A stretch of 64,000 nt of DNA from Arachis hypogaea. Taxonomy: Eukaryota; Streptophyta; Magnoliopsida; Fabales; Fabaceae. The stretch is taken from positions 156,866,699 to 156,930,698 of the forward strand of contig NC_092050.1 in NCBI RefSeq assembly GCF_003086295.3, written 5' to 3'. The position numbers and the translations under genes are program-made. The notes beneath the pieces are model-generated. The model was not told where the DNA came from. It saw nothing but the letters and a program-made list of their open reading frames with translations, and did not search any database. Positions 36,814 through 49,790 of the stretch are shown in pieces (position 1 is the first letter of the stretch; the number at the start of each line of letters is the position of its first letter).

Positions 36814-36988
36814 GAGAGTGCGTTTTATTAGTTTTCTATATTAAAAGCGAGTCACTCACCAATTTCTTTCCTTCTTTTCATCTACCTTGTACCTTCCTCC
36901 ATTTACACACACACACTCTCGCTCTCTCTGCACAACTGCTTAACATTGCTTCTTTTTCTTGTTCTTGTTCTTCTTCTTCGTTGTTTTT

Positions 36989-39900
36989 ATGCAACACTCT
37001 GCAAATCAAATGGCCAATTCTTACTCAGGTTTTCTCATCTTTCTTCTCTCTTTTACACTCCTCACGCTTTATTATTGTTGTTGGTTGGTTTTCGATCACT
37101 TGAAGCTTTGGAGGGATTCATTTGTATAGGTTGGGAGTGTGTTTTTCGAGCTAAAGATTATATCTTTGAGGTTTTTGTGATGTTGGGTTATGCTCTTTTG
37201 TTTTTTTGTTTCTGATTTGTTGAGCTAAATCTGATTGGAAACCTTTGTAGAGTGTGTTGTGTTTTGTTCTGTTCTTCTGTGTCTGGGCGGGTGATGTTAT
37301 CTTTATGCAGCTGCGAATTTCCATGCAAAGTCAAAATCATCATGTATGGAGTTGTCTTTATTTGATCCACTTTCTGGTTGCATTTCTCTGATGCTCTTGT
37401 GGGATAGTTCATTTGGAAATTATGATTGGATTGGATCATATATTTGTGTGGGGAGATCCATGTGATTTAGACCAGGGCATGCAACTTGACCCTTTGTTGT
37501 GATCACAAAATGATTCTTTTGGAATGTTAGTATTTGATATCTGTGTACTTGAACGTCATATTTGCTAGTGGCATATTTAATTTAATATGCAAATCCAAAA
37601 TTTGGGAGGAAAGAACACACAGCAGAATACAGATGAGTTGGTTCTTCTGGTTCTAACTAATTAGCATACAAGATGTTTCATAGTATACTAGAGAAAAGAG
37701 AATAGAAATGGTCTTCTCACAATGAAGATAACTTTTATTTTGCTTTCTATAGTTTTAACCAGCTTACCTAATTAATGGCAGTATCCTGAAGTGTCCAATT
37801 GTTCATTTTCATCATGTAATTACATTTTTGCTTGCAAAAAGAATGAGTTGTTGGTTTGAATCTGAAGGTAGGGCCTTTTCGCAGGTAATTCCAATCATAT
37901 CCCAAAAGAAGACGCAAAGGAAACAAGTTCGCTGGTTGTTTCCTTTGGGGAACTGCTGATAGACTTTGTGCCAACAGTGGGAGGAGTGTCGCTGGCCGAA
38001 GCACCGGCTTTTCAGAAAGCTCCCGGTGGAGCTCCTGCCAATGTAGCTGTTGGTATATCTAGACTTGGAGGTTCATCGGCTTTCGTCGGAAAGGTTCGGT
38101 TTACTATCCTTGCTCTTGGTCCAGTTGATCAGTTAGTTTCTTTCTACCATCTATAAGTGCATTGTAATAGAGAATTTTGTTCAAACCTTCATGTTGTGCC
38201 GAGTATGCTTTCTCAAGAAGGCTGTGGCTGATTTTGGACATTTACCCTGAATAGAAAATCATATATTTATTTCTTGCAATCTGTGTATTAGGTTGGAGCA
38301 GACGAGTTCGGTTACATGTTGGCCAATATATTGAAGGAAAACAATGTTGACATGTCTGGCATGCGGTTTGACCCGAATGCTAGAACTGCATTAGCTTTTG
38401 TTACACTTAGAGCTGACGGTGAACGAGAATTCTTGTTTTTCCGGAATCCAAGTGCTGATATGCTTCTTCATGAATCAGAACTTGATATAAATCTCTTAAA
38501 GAAGGTATTTTTAATTTCTGTTTGTATTTTATGGATTGTGGCCTTAAACCTATGCTTAAAAGCCTCATATATGTAACATTGATTTCAGGCTAGAGTCTTC
38601 CATTATGGCTCCATCAGCTTGATTGACGAGCCGTGCAAGTCCGCTCATCTTGCTGCTATGAGAATTGCCAGCAATTCTGGTAGTATTCTCTCTTATGATC
38701 CAAATTTGAGATTAGCACTATGGCCATCAGCCGAGGCTGCTCGCAAGGGCATAATGAGTATTTGGGATCAAGCCGATGTCATAAAGGTAAAATACATTGG
38801 GCTATGATTCTAACACAATCTACAGTAATTGTCTAATTGTAATTACAAATGTTTAATTTTGAAAGTTTGTCATTTTTCTTAGTAGACCTGATGTGCTGTT
38901 TTCTTATATATATGCAGATAAGTGAGGAAGAGATTACATTTTTGACGGGTGGTGATGATCCTTATGATGATAATGTTGTATTGACGAAACTTTTTCATCC
39001 AAATCTCAAACTTCTAATTGTTACTGAAGGCTCATCTGGTTGTAGATATTACACCAAGGTATGCATGCTGAAATAATTTAAAGCACAATTTATCATTTCT
39101 GCATGTTTCTATAAGGGAATAGTACGAGTGGACTGTGTTAATGGTGGTCACTTGTGAATGAGATTCATAATGTAATGTGATATTGCGGTACAAAATGAAC
39201 TGATGCAGGATTCAACGAATTCTGATTGCTGAATTTCATGCAGGAATTCAGGGGCAAAGTTGGAGGTGTTAAAGTCAAACCTGTTGACACAACTGGTGCC
39301 GGTGATGCATTTGTCGGTGGATTTCTCTACAACTTGGCTTCTGACCCAAGTATTCTTCAGGTATTTAGGAGTTTCGGTTCATTCTAGTTCTAGATTAAAT
39401 TCAGTAGCAATTTTTCTGTTTAATTTTTATCATTGATGATGCTGGAAACTTAAATTATTTATGCATATTGATAGTGCAGTAGGGACTAGGAACAGGGAAA
39501 GACATTTCAATTCTGATGTTCTTTCTGTACCTTTTTCCTCTCTAGTCTTTGCATATATATTTTATGGATTCTAATGTTGGGGAAGGAAACATTGGTGTGA
39601 ACACCGTATTTTGTCCTAATATATCTAAAAATAAATTAAAAAGTAGAAAAAGATATTATGCATCAATTAGGATTAGATTGCATTAAGAATAGCAAATGAC
39701 ATTAAAAATCGAATTCAATCATTTTCATTAAGTACATTTTAGGTTAAGAGTAATACAAATGGGTATAGTTATGCATTTGCAAAGGAGGGAGATCATTTTT
39801 TTTAGCCAAAGTTGCATGCTGCTTCTCTACACATACTTAGAATCCCAAATCCAAATTCTAAAAAATCAGTTTTTTATAAATTTAAAGGTTTTTCCTATTT

Positions 39901-40429
39901 TTCCATGATAAAAATTGGTGACGACTCCTATATTTTTCAATATTTTTGTCTAGCTCGCGTCGCTTCGTGCATAATACTTGGGCATGTTGTGACAAGGCAT
40001 AAAGAAACTGAAGTTTGAGAAACTTTAATCCTTGCTAATGAAATTCAGCAGTTTCAAATGGATTTGAACATCTCCATTAAAATCTTGCATGGTTGAGATT
40101 TTTATACCATGACATGCATACAGACAGAATTGTCCTTACACCAAACATTTATACATAAACTTTCCTTCAGTGAACCGCACTAGATATAGCGAAAAGTTTA
40201 AACTAACCCTGAAATTTAGGTGTCTGAGTTAAAGATGTCATGAAGTCATAGTAGTTGAATATAAGTATATGCTTTTTTTCTCTGTTTGCAGGATGAGAAA
40301 CGGCTGCGAAAAGCTCTATATTTCGCAAATGTATGCGGCGCCATCACTGTGACTGAGAGAGGTGCCATTCCTGCAATGCCTACAAAGGAAGCTATCTTGC
40401 AATTCTTACTAGAATCTGCTTCAATATAG
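36989..40429 (+). CDS. Fructokinase (pfkB family), FRK7-like
   Basis: Phosphorylates fructose with ATP to fructose 6-phosphate in the cytosol, feeding sucrose-derived fructose into metabolism. Exons: 36989 (or 37010)-37028, 37885-38093, 38292-38504, 38589-38786, 38918-39058, 39244-39360 and 40292-40429. All are GT-AG and joined in frame. Starting at 37010 the protein is 344 aa; the in-frame ATG at 36989 adds seven residues. In the 344-aa numbering: [13 protein letters not shown] near residues 25-37, the substrate-binding GGAPAN at 54-59, [12 protein letters not shown] in exon 4, [12 protein letters not shown] in exon 5, and pfkB signature 2 [12 protein letters not shown], with GAGD at 278-281 and Asp281 the expected catalytic base. 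Length and sequence match plant fructokinases, closest in memory to Arabidopsis FRK7. It looks functional. Confidence 0.95.
39590..40005 (+). mobile_element. Possible LTR-retrotransposon fragment in fructokinase intron 6
   Basis: Intron 6 (39361-40291) is the largest intron after the first. It contains GTGTGAACACCG near 39597 and AAATTGGTGACGACTCC near 39914 followed by GCTCGCGTCGCTTCGTGC. The GGTGACGACTCC phrase recalls Ty3/gypsy sequence at the LTR/internal junction. No coding part or target duplication found. Confidence 0.35.
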
Positions 40430-43101
40430 AACTCAGATTTTTTGGTTATAACATATTCCATTTGTAGTTAAACTATAGCTTAGGTGATGCTGAGCTTCTT
40501 GTTAATTTTTTTTAACATTTTTTTTATCAAAAACTTTCAACTGTAATTTCCATATGTAAGTTCAATTTGCCTTGCTGTCTCAAGTTTTGGCTTGTGCTCT
40601 AGATTTAAGAAATAATATGAAAGGGGTTCAGTTTTTGAGTCATGGAATGAAGAAATGTTTATATCTTTCAATGATATGAAAGTTCTGCATTGTTTTCAAT
40701 AACATATTCATGGATTGGTCTGTCTTACTTGGTTTGAAAATTCCTCCTGTGGAAGAATACTTCTGATTTAGATAAAATAATTGTAGAGTTAAAATAATGA
40801 TTATGTTTTTCACAAACCATAGTTGTCAACTTCATTATAGCATCTTACTGAAATTAAATACCTGATCATAGATTACAGGGGCCAAAAAAGCTATATATTA
40901 GTATGAATTTTGGTGCACTGGGAGGACTTATCTTTCCAAACAGGTCTTCAAGAAAATGGCTACAAGCCCAACAATATCTTCATGGATAATGTAAACAGTG
41001 TAAAAAAATCTTGTTAGACTTAAAATTTTCAAGTCCATAGAAAAGAAAAAAGAAAGGACAACAATTTTTGAATGGATAATTTTCTAGCCTCCAATATTTG
41101 TGTTGTAAAAACTTATCCACTCCTAGTGAATAAAAATCTTTTATGTTGTGTGTGTGAGTATATAGTATACATGAGTATTGTGATGTTATAATATTTAGAG
41201 TTGAGGGCTATTCAACCCAACTTGACTAAAAAAGAAAAAACCATGGCATGGTATTATAACTTGTCTTCTGAAAAGCTTTGTCTAAATCGTTTTGTCTTGG
41301 ACAATGGTGCATGGTCCATGGAACATTCTCTTGAATTATTTATTTATTTCAATCAGGATCATTTATAAAGTCACCAACCACTGATTAGACAGAGATTCAA
41401 TTTAGTTCTTAAAATTGTAAGCATGCTTTATTTTAAAATGTGTGGCATGCATGCTTTCAAGGTTAGCATCAATCTATGATTGAAGGAAGAAGAATAAGAA
41501 GACAAGAGTGTACTCTAAAATGGTGGCAGGTGCCAACTGTTGGTGGGGGCTAGTGAGAAGTGAATTCAATTACTCTGTTTTTCTTGCAATTAAGAATCTC
41601 AGTGTGACTATTTGCCATAATGCCTATACTTGGAAACATACCTGACTCCTCAATAACTACACTTCAGTCACAATCTGTTATTAATACTGACTAAATATGA
41701 ATAGTACAGCAATAAATTATGGGAATAGTGACTGTCTGACTGAGATTGTTGGTTGTTAAAATCTTGGTTGTTAAATTATAATTAGTGTCTAATTTTGGTC
41801 TCTAAATCTTTACAATTGATCTAATGGAGCCAAATAAGAGAACATAAACATAAGCTCTTAATCATCGGAGATTGGGAGAAATCAAGCGAAGACACTATAT
41901 TAAACTTAAAATCTTAAAGTAATAAATTAATGGTTTTTTCATTTAAATTCTTCATTCTTTTATTTTTTTCAATATGAGACTAATTTCATATACTACTCAC
42001 ACTTGCAACGTTAACACTAAAACAAATTGAGTGTGAGAATTATGTACCATATATATGACTAGCTAACAACTATTGGAGAATCGCTAGCTAAGTTTTTTTT
42101 TCCACGGTATCCTTTAGTTCAATAGATCAAGGATTAATTCGTCGCGAATTAAAGTTCTATTTAAAGGTTTGCCAATTCGTTGCTGCATGCATAAAACAAA
42201 ATTTAAACATCTGATATTTACTTAAGCGGACTAGTGAACTAAGTACAAGACCAATCCAACTTAGTTTAGTTTAATTTATTTCATTCTACCATGATCTTGT
42301 CAAAATTTATATATACATTAATTTCTCCTTAGAGATATATGTTTAGTCATATTAAAAAGGTACAATGTTCATCAGCTTATAGATGAAAATCAACTTTTTT
42401 TTCCTCCTAACATGGAAACTCATCATACGAGAAGCGGACCTTTAATTTGAACTCAATCCATGACATTCTACCAAGACTATATCTATTTCACTTGCATTCC
42501 ACTGTAATGTTACATGCATCTCATGATAGCCTAGCTATTATATTATATATTATGGATTATGCTAGGTAACTAATGATTTTCTTGAACAACGAATATTAAA
42601 ATTGACATAATTTAAGTAAAATATACTACACTTCAAATTATTCACCTAAACCTTAATATTAGAATAACCATCCGCACACCTAGTAAATTGAACATCTGAT
42701 ATATCCATTATTCACATTATTTAATATTTTCATTGTCTACCTATACTTTTCCTTATATTATTTATCGATAATAAACCTTACACAATAATTAAAATATATC
42801 TTGCAAAAATAATCATCTCGTTTTTTATATATCCTTTTATATTCTCAAGCATTCCTGTAAATTAATTAATTTCAAAGCAAAAAAAGATATATATAAACAT
42901 TTTCATATAACCACTAATTATTTAAACAACTATATACATACATACATACATACATACATACATTTTAAAATCCTAAATAATATGATTACTTTATAGAACA
43001 ACTCATATTTTTAAACTAAAAATAAATTCCATTTCATTTATTATTTCAATTTTTCTAATGGAGAATTGAACTTTGTTCCAAAAGAAGTTCCATTTATTTC
43101 A
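40430..43101. other. Fructokinase 3' flank and intergenic DNA
   Basis: The first 200-300 bases are presumably 3' untranslated sequence. The remainder is AT-rich with no coding resemblance. It includes a (CATA)n microsatellite. Confidence 0.45.
42934..42963. repeat. (CATA)n microsatellite
   Basis: About seven tandem CATA tetranucleotides. Confidence 0.9.
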
Positions 43102-43110
43102 TATATATTA

Positions 43111-44080
43111 GAGAAAATCCCACTTCCCTCTCCTGCGAGATGCTAAAATGACACCCTCCTCCCCTCTATTTTATAAATGTACATTCCCCTCCCTTCTAAC
43201 TTTTAAAAAACCTCATCTTTAATCCATTTTAAATTTTGTGTTAACTAATATTAACTTTATCCATTTTTTAAGAAAAAATAAATTATTTTTTTAAAAAATA
43301 CTATTAACAAAAATTTTATTTTTTATCGTTAAATTTTGCTTATCAAAATATCCTTTAATAAATTATTTTTTATTAACTAAATTATATTTTTACCAAAATA
43401 CTTTTAAAAAATTAATAATTAAATTATTTTTTTCTAAGATACCTACCTTCAATAATTTTTTAAATATTAAATTGTGATTTTACCAAAATTTTTGTTAACA
43501 ATTATTTTTATATTTTACTATTAATTTTTTTATATCAATATATATTATTTTAACATTAAATAAAAAAAATATTACTACTATTAATATGTATAACAACTAA
43601 TATATATTGATATTGAAAAATAATCTTACTAAAATTTTTTATTTAATGTTAAAATAATATATATAGATATCGAAAAATTAATAGTAAAATATAAAAAAAT
43701 TGTTAACGAAAATTTTGGTAAAATTATAATTTAATAATTAAAAAATTATTGAAGGATATTTTAGAAAAAAATAATATAATTATTTAATTTTTAAAAAAAA
43801 TACATTTAATCAATAAAAGATTAATTTATTAAAGAGTATTTTGGTAAGCAAAATTTAATGATAAAAAATAAAATTTTTTGCTAATGGGTATTTTTTTAAA
43901 AAATAATTTATTTTTTCTTAAAAAATGGATAAAGTTAACATTAGCTAACACAAAAAATTTAAAATGAATTAAAGATGAGGTTTTTAAAAAGTTAGAAGGG
44001 AGGAGAATGTACATTTATAAAATAAAGAGGAGGGGAGTGTCATTTTAGCATCTCATAAGGGATGGGAGTGGAATTTTCTC
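43111..44080. mobile_element. Hairpin MITE (970 bp), MULE-type
   Basis: Almost the whole unit is one inverted repeat. The left arm starts GAGAAAATCCCACTTCCCTC; the right arm inverted starts GAGAAAATTCCACTCCCATC. Both continue through GATGCTAAAATGACAC, TTTATAAATGTACATTC and CTTCTAACTTTTTAAAA-like blocks towards a centre near 43600. A perfect 9-bp duplication, TATATATTA, lies at 43102-43110 and 44081-44089. No coding capacity. Confidence 0.9.
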
Positions 44081-44089
44081 TATATATTA

Positions 44090-47000
44090 TTATATTTCCT
44101 CCAATTTTCAACTGAAAGAAATAATAAAATAATAATAATAAATGATAATAAAAGAAGAAAAAAAGATGGAACTTTGTAGTAGATAGATGGTGAGATCGTG
44201 TAAATTAAACAAATTAAACCCACCCCAAATCCCCATCCTCGTTCCCAATAAATAAATAATAATTAACTTTATTTTTCTTTTTCTTTTTATCTCCCTTTAT
44301 TCCCTTATCTTTCCCATGTATATCTATTGTAGAAAGCAGTGTTGAAAAAGTTTGTAGTAAAGATAATCAAAATAGATTTGCACCAAAATAGCCAAAAAAG
44401 TTTGTCATTTCTACTTCTTTTGCTTTCCTTTTTGATGCTAAAGGGAGTTGTCAGCTTTTTCAGTGATCCCTTTTTTTCTTCTAATGAATGACCTCATTAT
44501 TGTTGAATCATTCAATTAATCATCATCTCTTCAAACTTCAGTTCCACCCTCCTAAAAATAGACTAGTGTTCATCATAGTACCAGAAAAATCACAAACAAC
44601 AAAACCAGCTATTTGCATCATCATTCAACAAAGGAAAATAATTGATAAATAAATTTCTGAATATTTACATTTTAAACTATTGAAGTCTTCTATGATAATA
44701 GATATGAATCAATTATGTTTAAATTAAAATCTTTTATTCTAATTATAGGGACTAATATAAAAATAATATATCTACATCTATTATTATTGAAAACTTTATT
44801 AATATATTTTTTTAACAAAATTAAGTTGTTCGAAATGTAAATTCTCAAAAGCTTATTTTTTATTTTAATCCAATAAAAAAAAACACAAACAAACATAGCG
44901 CAAGCAACAAGTGATATATAACATCATATATGTTGTTCAAGAAACATAAAACATATATATAAATCATGAAAATGGTGATAGCCAATGATCTCATAGTCTC
45001 GATATCTCTTGCCTTGTTCCACCATTTATGCTGAAATACAGTTAAATCCACATGTATGCATGTCACCCCTATTAATTACTTAGGCTTTTGTTGTTATCAT
45101 TATTCATTATTGTGTCTTGCTGTTTGAAATTTCCCGCTCTTTTTTTTTTTTTTTTTTTTGTGGTATAGTAACATGCACATTACACTATTACAGGATTCAT
45201 AGCTGCCATATCAGGTAGTTATTAAATTTGTGTGACATCAGCTATATTAATAAAGATGGAATATATCAATGGATTTTCTTCCTTTTCATTAGTCTACTTT
45301 TATATTTTCAGCTGCAAAGAATATAGTCAGTGACGAGTATGGTGGGGTCAAGCCCCCATTGAATATGAGTTTAATTTCAAAATAAACATAAAGAATTAAT
45401 TTTTAATTAGTTAATATAAATTTAATTTTTAATTTTTTAAAATTTAAGATTTAAAATTTAGGATTTAAATTTTAAGATTTAGAATAAAAAAATAAAAATT
45501 AATTAACGTCGAATGAAAAAACTTTGCTTTCTAAGTAAACCCTTATTTGTTTTATTTAATAAATAAAATTGAGAAATTTTATTAAATATAATAAATATCA
45601 TATATACTGTATCCTTCATTTTTTTAACTATATTAATTTAATTTTACACTAACATAAAATTTACACAAAATTTCTCACTATAAACAAATTATATATATAT
45701 GTTTTTGAATTTACGCTGAAAAATAGCAACATTTTCTATAATAATTGAATTTTCGCTGATAATACTTTTAATTTTCTAATACCTGAAATTTTTGTTATTT
45801 GAGTTAGACAAAGGGAAAAAAAAGTAAAAGGTCTGTCTTGGGCTTCACTTTAACGCTCATTTTTTCAAAATCTCCTTTTAAAATTTAGAAAGAAAACTTT
45901 ATCCCAAAAAATATATTTCAGAAAAAAGAGAAGGTTACTTTTTTGGATATAAATGTCTGCGCTACGTTACAATCTCAAACTTCCATGCGGTAAGAACCAA
46001 AGAGAATATGATTCTCTGAGCATATTCCCCTTTTTATCCTATCCTACCTAAGCTAGTTCAAAAAGCGATGCAACCATATCTCTCAACTCTAATGTCCCTC
46101 TTTATTGTTTATAACTGTGTTTTCTCCCTTCCATACAAGGTCATTTTTGTCTAATCAAATGTACCTTGGCAAACGAGAGTTTACTTTGGTCAAACCGGTA
46201 GGATCAACATCCATACAAGCATTAATTGATCATGAATAATTATTTGGATAAAAGATTAATTTAAAATATAAATTTTAGTTTTTAATAAATATATTTAAAA
46301 ATTTTATTATGCGTTTAATAATTTTATGTAGCTAATAAATATTTTTATTTTGATTAATATTTAGTCAGTAATAATTTATATCATTATTTATAATAATTTT
46401 ATATACAAAAAATATAATTTACACTTATATTTATTAAAATTTATATACATAAATTAATAAAATTTGTACTCATATATTTAAAATTTGTACATGTGAATTA
46501 ATAAATTTATATTGATTAAATAATAATAAAAAATACTAAAAATTATTGTTTGGAAAAATTTCTCCTGAATGAATTATATAAAGCTAATACTAATTTATAA
46601 GTACAATGTTGTAAGTATTATTACTTCATTTTATTTACAATAACTGTATGTTGTTTTGTAAACACAATTCATTCTACCCAATATAAATTGTCAAAGCTAT
46701 AATTATTATACTCTTTTTCATTTTTTATCTGTCACAAAAAATATTTGCATAGTGTAATGACATGTTTGTTTAACGATGTTGGGTTTTATAAACCCACTCC
46801 GTCACCTGATTAAATAAAAGTGTAAATTTTATCCTAATATATAGTACGTAAAATCAAACTCGTAAAGATATGATAGCTAAAGTTTTACAAAATCTTAAAA
46901 GAAGTAAAAAGCAAGATCTGGTATAATGTTAACATTGAATGGAACATGAATGGGAAAATATCAGGGAAAAAAGTTGGCTTTACCAACGCCGTTACCTTAT

Positions 47001-47479
47001 CAATAGTATATTTGTCAACTTCTATCAATTTTTATTTATAATTGTGTTTAATGAAAATGTCTTTGTAGATGTATTTAATAAAAATATCTTTTTTATTACT
47101 GTACTTAATAAAAGTGTCTTTATATATATTTTTTGGATATATTTTCTTATACATATGTTTAAAATATAATAATTAATTATTATTGATAATAAGTTGACAA
47201 ATAATATATTAATACTTTATACTTTTCCATAAAAAAAAAATGTGGGCACAAAAGAGATTTGTATACACACATTGGCTTAGCTTATTTGATTTCTATTACT
47301 CCTATATCTTCTAGATTTATTAATAACTTAGTCTATTATTTAGACATAATCATACCTATCTTTCATTAAATTAGTATGAAATTAGAATAACTCGATGATT
47401 ATTTGTGCACTCTTCTAATCTTGCCTAACATATTCATCAGTAATAATTGATGATTGTGATCTTCAAGGAAGAAGTGCTA
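44090..47479. other. AT-rich intergenic DNA
   Basis: No gene. A single hAT-like end occurs at about 45328 (CAGTGACGAGTATGGTGGGG then TCAAGCCCCCA), similar to the terminus of the hAT element at 31397; no partner end found. About 46320-46520 is a dispersed AT-rich repeat whose relative surrounds the MITE at 61302-61606. Confidence 0.45.
45328..45362 (+). mobile_element. Orphan hAT-like terminus
   Basis: CAGTGACGAG with a nearby GGGGTCAAGCCCCC matches the termini plus subterminal GC inverted repeat of the hAT copy at 31397-32513 (CAGGCACGGA...GGCACTTGCCCCC). Only one end is present. Confidence 0.45.
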
Positions 47480-47488
47480 TATAGTATA

Positions 47489-47639
47489 GGAAGAGTTTTA
47501 AGTGTACCAAAAATACTGATGTTTTAGTTATTTTAATCGTTGATTTAAATTATAAAAATATATATAATATATATTAATTAAAATCAACAGTTAAAATAAC
47601 TAAAATATTGATATTTTTCGATACACTTAAAATTTTTTC
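47489..47639. mobile_element. MITE (151 bp), MULE-type
   Basis: Perfect 9-bp duplication, TATAGTATA at 47480-47488 and 47640-47648. The left arm carries GAGTTTTAAGTGTACCAAAA then TTTTAGTTATTTTAATCGTT; the right arm inverted carries AATTTTAAGTGTATCGAAAA then TTTTAGTTATTTTAACTGTT. No coding capacity. Confidence 0.88.
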
Positions 47640-47648
47640 TATAGTATA

Positions 47649-48266
47649 CATCATTATTGGTGACGGTGTAGGGCTGCAATAAGATAAAATATACTATTCA
47701 TTAATTTGTGAAATTTCTTAAAATTACAAGTTAAATAATAATAACCATGAATAATAAATTAAACAACAACAAAAGACATTGTTGTAAAAATAAGGGTAAC
47801 TTACATTAATAAATTAATTGGAGATCAATTTTATACAAATGTCCTAAATAAAAATTGATTATATATTTTTTTAAATAGATTTATATAAATTGATTATAAA
47901 AACTCTATTTAAGTATTTATATGTAAATCGAATTAAATCCATTTAATTTTACATGCATTTAAGTAAATTAAATTAGACTAATTCGACAGAAGACACATTG
48001 TATCATTTTTGGAATATGAATTAAATTCTTTGGTAAATTTAATCAGCCTAATTCGATTTAGATCTACATAATAATAAAGTTTTTATTGTTCACAAGTAGA
48101 TTAAGTTTAATTTTTTTTATTATTTACAAGTTTTTATTAAAATTGAATATTTTCAGAGCATAATTTTAAATTTACTTGTGAATTGAATTAAATTGATTCA
48201 ATTTTTACAAGTAAATTTAATTAGGCTTATTAGATTTATAAAAAAAAAAATTAAAAATAAAAAATA
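47649..48266. other. AT-rich spacer
   Basis: Contains repeated short phrases such as AATTCGATTTA / AAATCGAATTAAA but no gene or clear element boundaries. Confidence 0.35.
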
Positions 48267-48275
48267 TATATATAA

Positions 48276-48642
48276 GGGTAAAGTATATTTTTTGTCCCTG
48301 AAGTTTGACAAAAGTTTTAAAAATATCCCTAAGTTTTATTTTATTTTAATTTTGTCCTAGAAGTTTTCGATTTGCATCAAATATACCCCTAATGGCTAAT
48401 TTTTAAAAAAATTTAAGACCAATTCAACAACAATTTCATAAGACCAACCCTCAACACAAGCAAATCAAGCATAATTTTCATACATTATTATTATATTGGT
48501 TTTAATTTTTTTGAAAATTTAGCCGTTAGGGGTATATTTAATGTAAATCGAAAACTTTTGGGACAAAATTGAAACAAAATAAAATTTAGGGGTATTTTTG
48601 AAACTTTTGTCAAACTTTAAGGACAAAAAATATACTTTACCC
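48276..48642. mobile_element. Foldback MITE (367 bp), MULE-type
   Basis: Both ends read GGGTAAAGTATATTTTTTGT then CC(C/T)T(G/A)AAGTTTGACAAAAG when oriented inwards; arms of about 140 bp. Perfect 9-bp duplication, TATATATAA at 48267-48275 and 48643-48651. The inner spacer (about 48415-48510) is unique-looking and non-coding. Confidence 0.9.
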
Positions 48643-48651
48643 TATATATAA

Positions 48652-49007
48652 TGTATCTTCTGCTCTAGTAATCGAATTCGATTTACTTAAATACTTGCTA
48701 CATCAAATTGGACTAATTTAATTTACATATAAATGTTTAAAATATAAATTTATTTAGGATAAATATATAATCAGTTTGGGAGCCACTCAGATAAAGATGT
48801 CAAAAACGTCTTTTTAAAAAAATATTTTTTTAATAATTAAAATTTAACACATATAATCAATTAAATTGTGTTATTTTTATTAAAATTAGACTGGACAAAT
48901 CAATTTAGCCAAAAAACTAATAAATTAAATTTTGAATCGGTCTAAATTAATATTTTTTATAAAAAATAACTATAATATCCCAATTATAAAAAATAACTAA
49001 AATGTCC

Positions 49008-49058
<51 letters not shown>

Positions 49059-49440
49059 AAAAACTCTAAATTCTAATCCTACGACGACAGAGAAGTAAAG
49101 GGCTAGAATTTAGGATTCTCAAAACTAATATATATATAATAGAAGTATTTTAATCATTTTCTATAAAAAAATAATATTAATTTAGACCAGTTTAAGATTT
49201 GATTCACTACTATTTTTTTATTTAAATTAATTTATCTGGTCTAACTTTAACAAAAATATACAATTTAATCGATTATATAGGTTAAATTTTAATTATTAAA
49301 AAATATCTTTAAAATTTTTTTTTTAAAACATTTTATCTGACTCCCAATCAGTTTTTATTTAAAATATCTACGTAAAATTTATCTCCAATCAATTATCTAA
49401 AACCAATACAATATACGAGTATGTGTACTAATCTTGAAAC
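48652..49440. other. AT-rich spacer with imperfect palindromic repeat
   Basis: About 48830-49010 and 49130-49330 are roughly inverse to each other (for example TAATTAAAATTTAACAC near 48835 against GGTTAAATTTTAATTATTA near 49281) around an (AT)n tract and a short central segment. It is probably a decayed foldback element. No gene. Confidence 0.4.
49012..49053. repeat. (AT)n microsatellite
   Basis: About 20 uninterrupted AT dinucleotides. Confidence 0.95.
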
Positions 49441-49529
49441 AAATGAATAGATGTTATAGATCACTAAGAGGAGACGTAGCTACTAGCTAGGGAGGGTTAA
49501 GGTTAAGTGTCAAAGGATTGTAGCTAGCT

Positions 49530-49790
49530 AGAGAGTAGGGTGTGGATTCCCCTGTCAAATCTTGTCCTTTTATAACCAATCAATTGGGCAGTCCTGTCGA
49601 GGGGTCAAATTCCACGTGTGACCCTACAATCGAAGGGCTACCCTCAATTCAAACCCCAACTCCAACGCCTTCTTCCTTGCTCGATGTTGGCCCCACCACT
49701 TTCTCACGTGAACAACCCACGTGACACCGCTGTGGCCCATGTCACCCTTCCCTTCCAAAACGACGCCGTTCCCTAATGCAGGTTCCACAA
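49530..49790. promoter_or_regulatory. GC-richer island with three G-boxes
   Basis: In otherwise AT-rich DNA this stretch has three perfect CACGTG palindromes (49613-49618, 49705-49710, 49718-49723), a CCAAT sequence near 49577 and AAAACGACGCCGTTCC near 49757. CACGTG is the core G-box bound by bZIP and bHLH factors. I see no gene attached: a 60-codon plus-strand frame (49542-49724) covers it but resembles nothing known. The RTE LINE inserted just to its right may separate it from its original neighbour. It could be a promoter, an enhancer or a gene relic. Confidence 0.45.
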
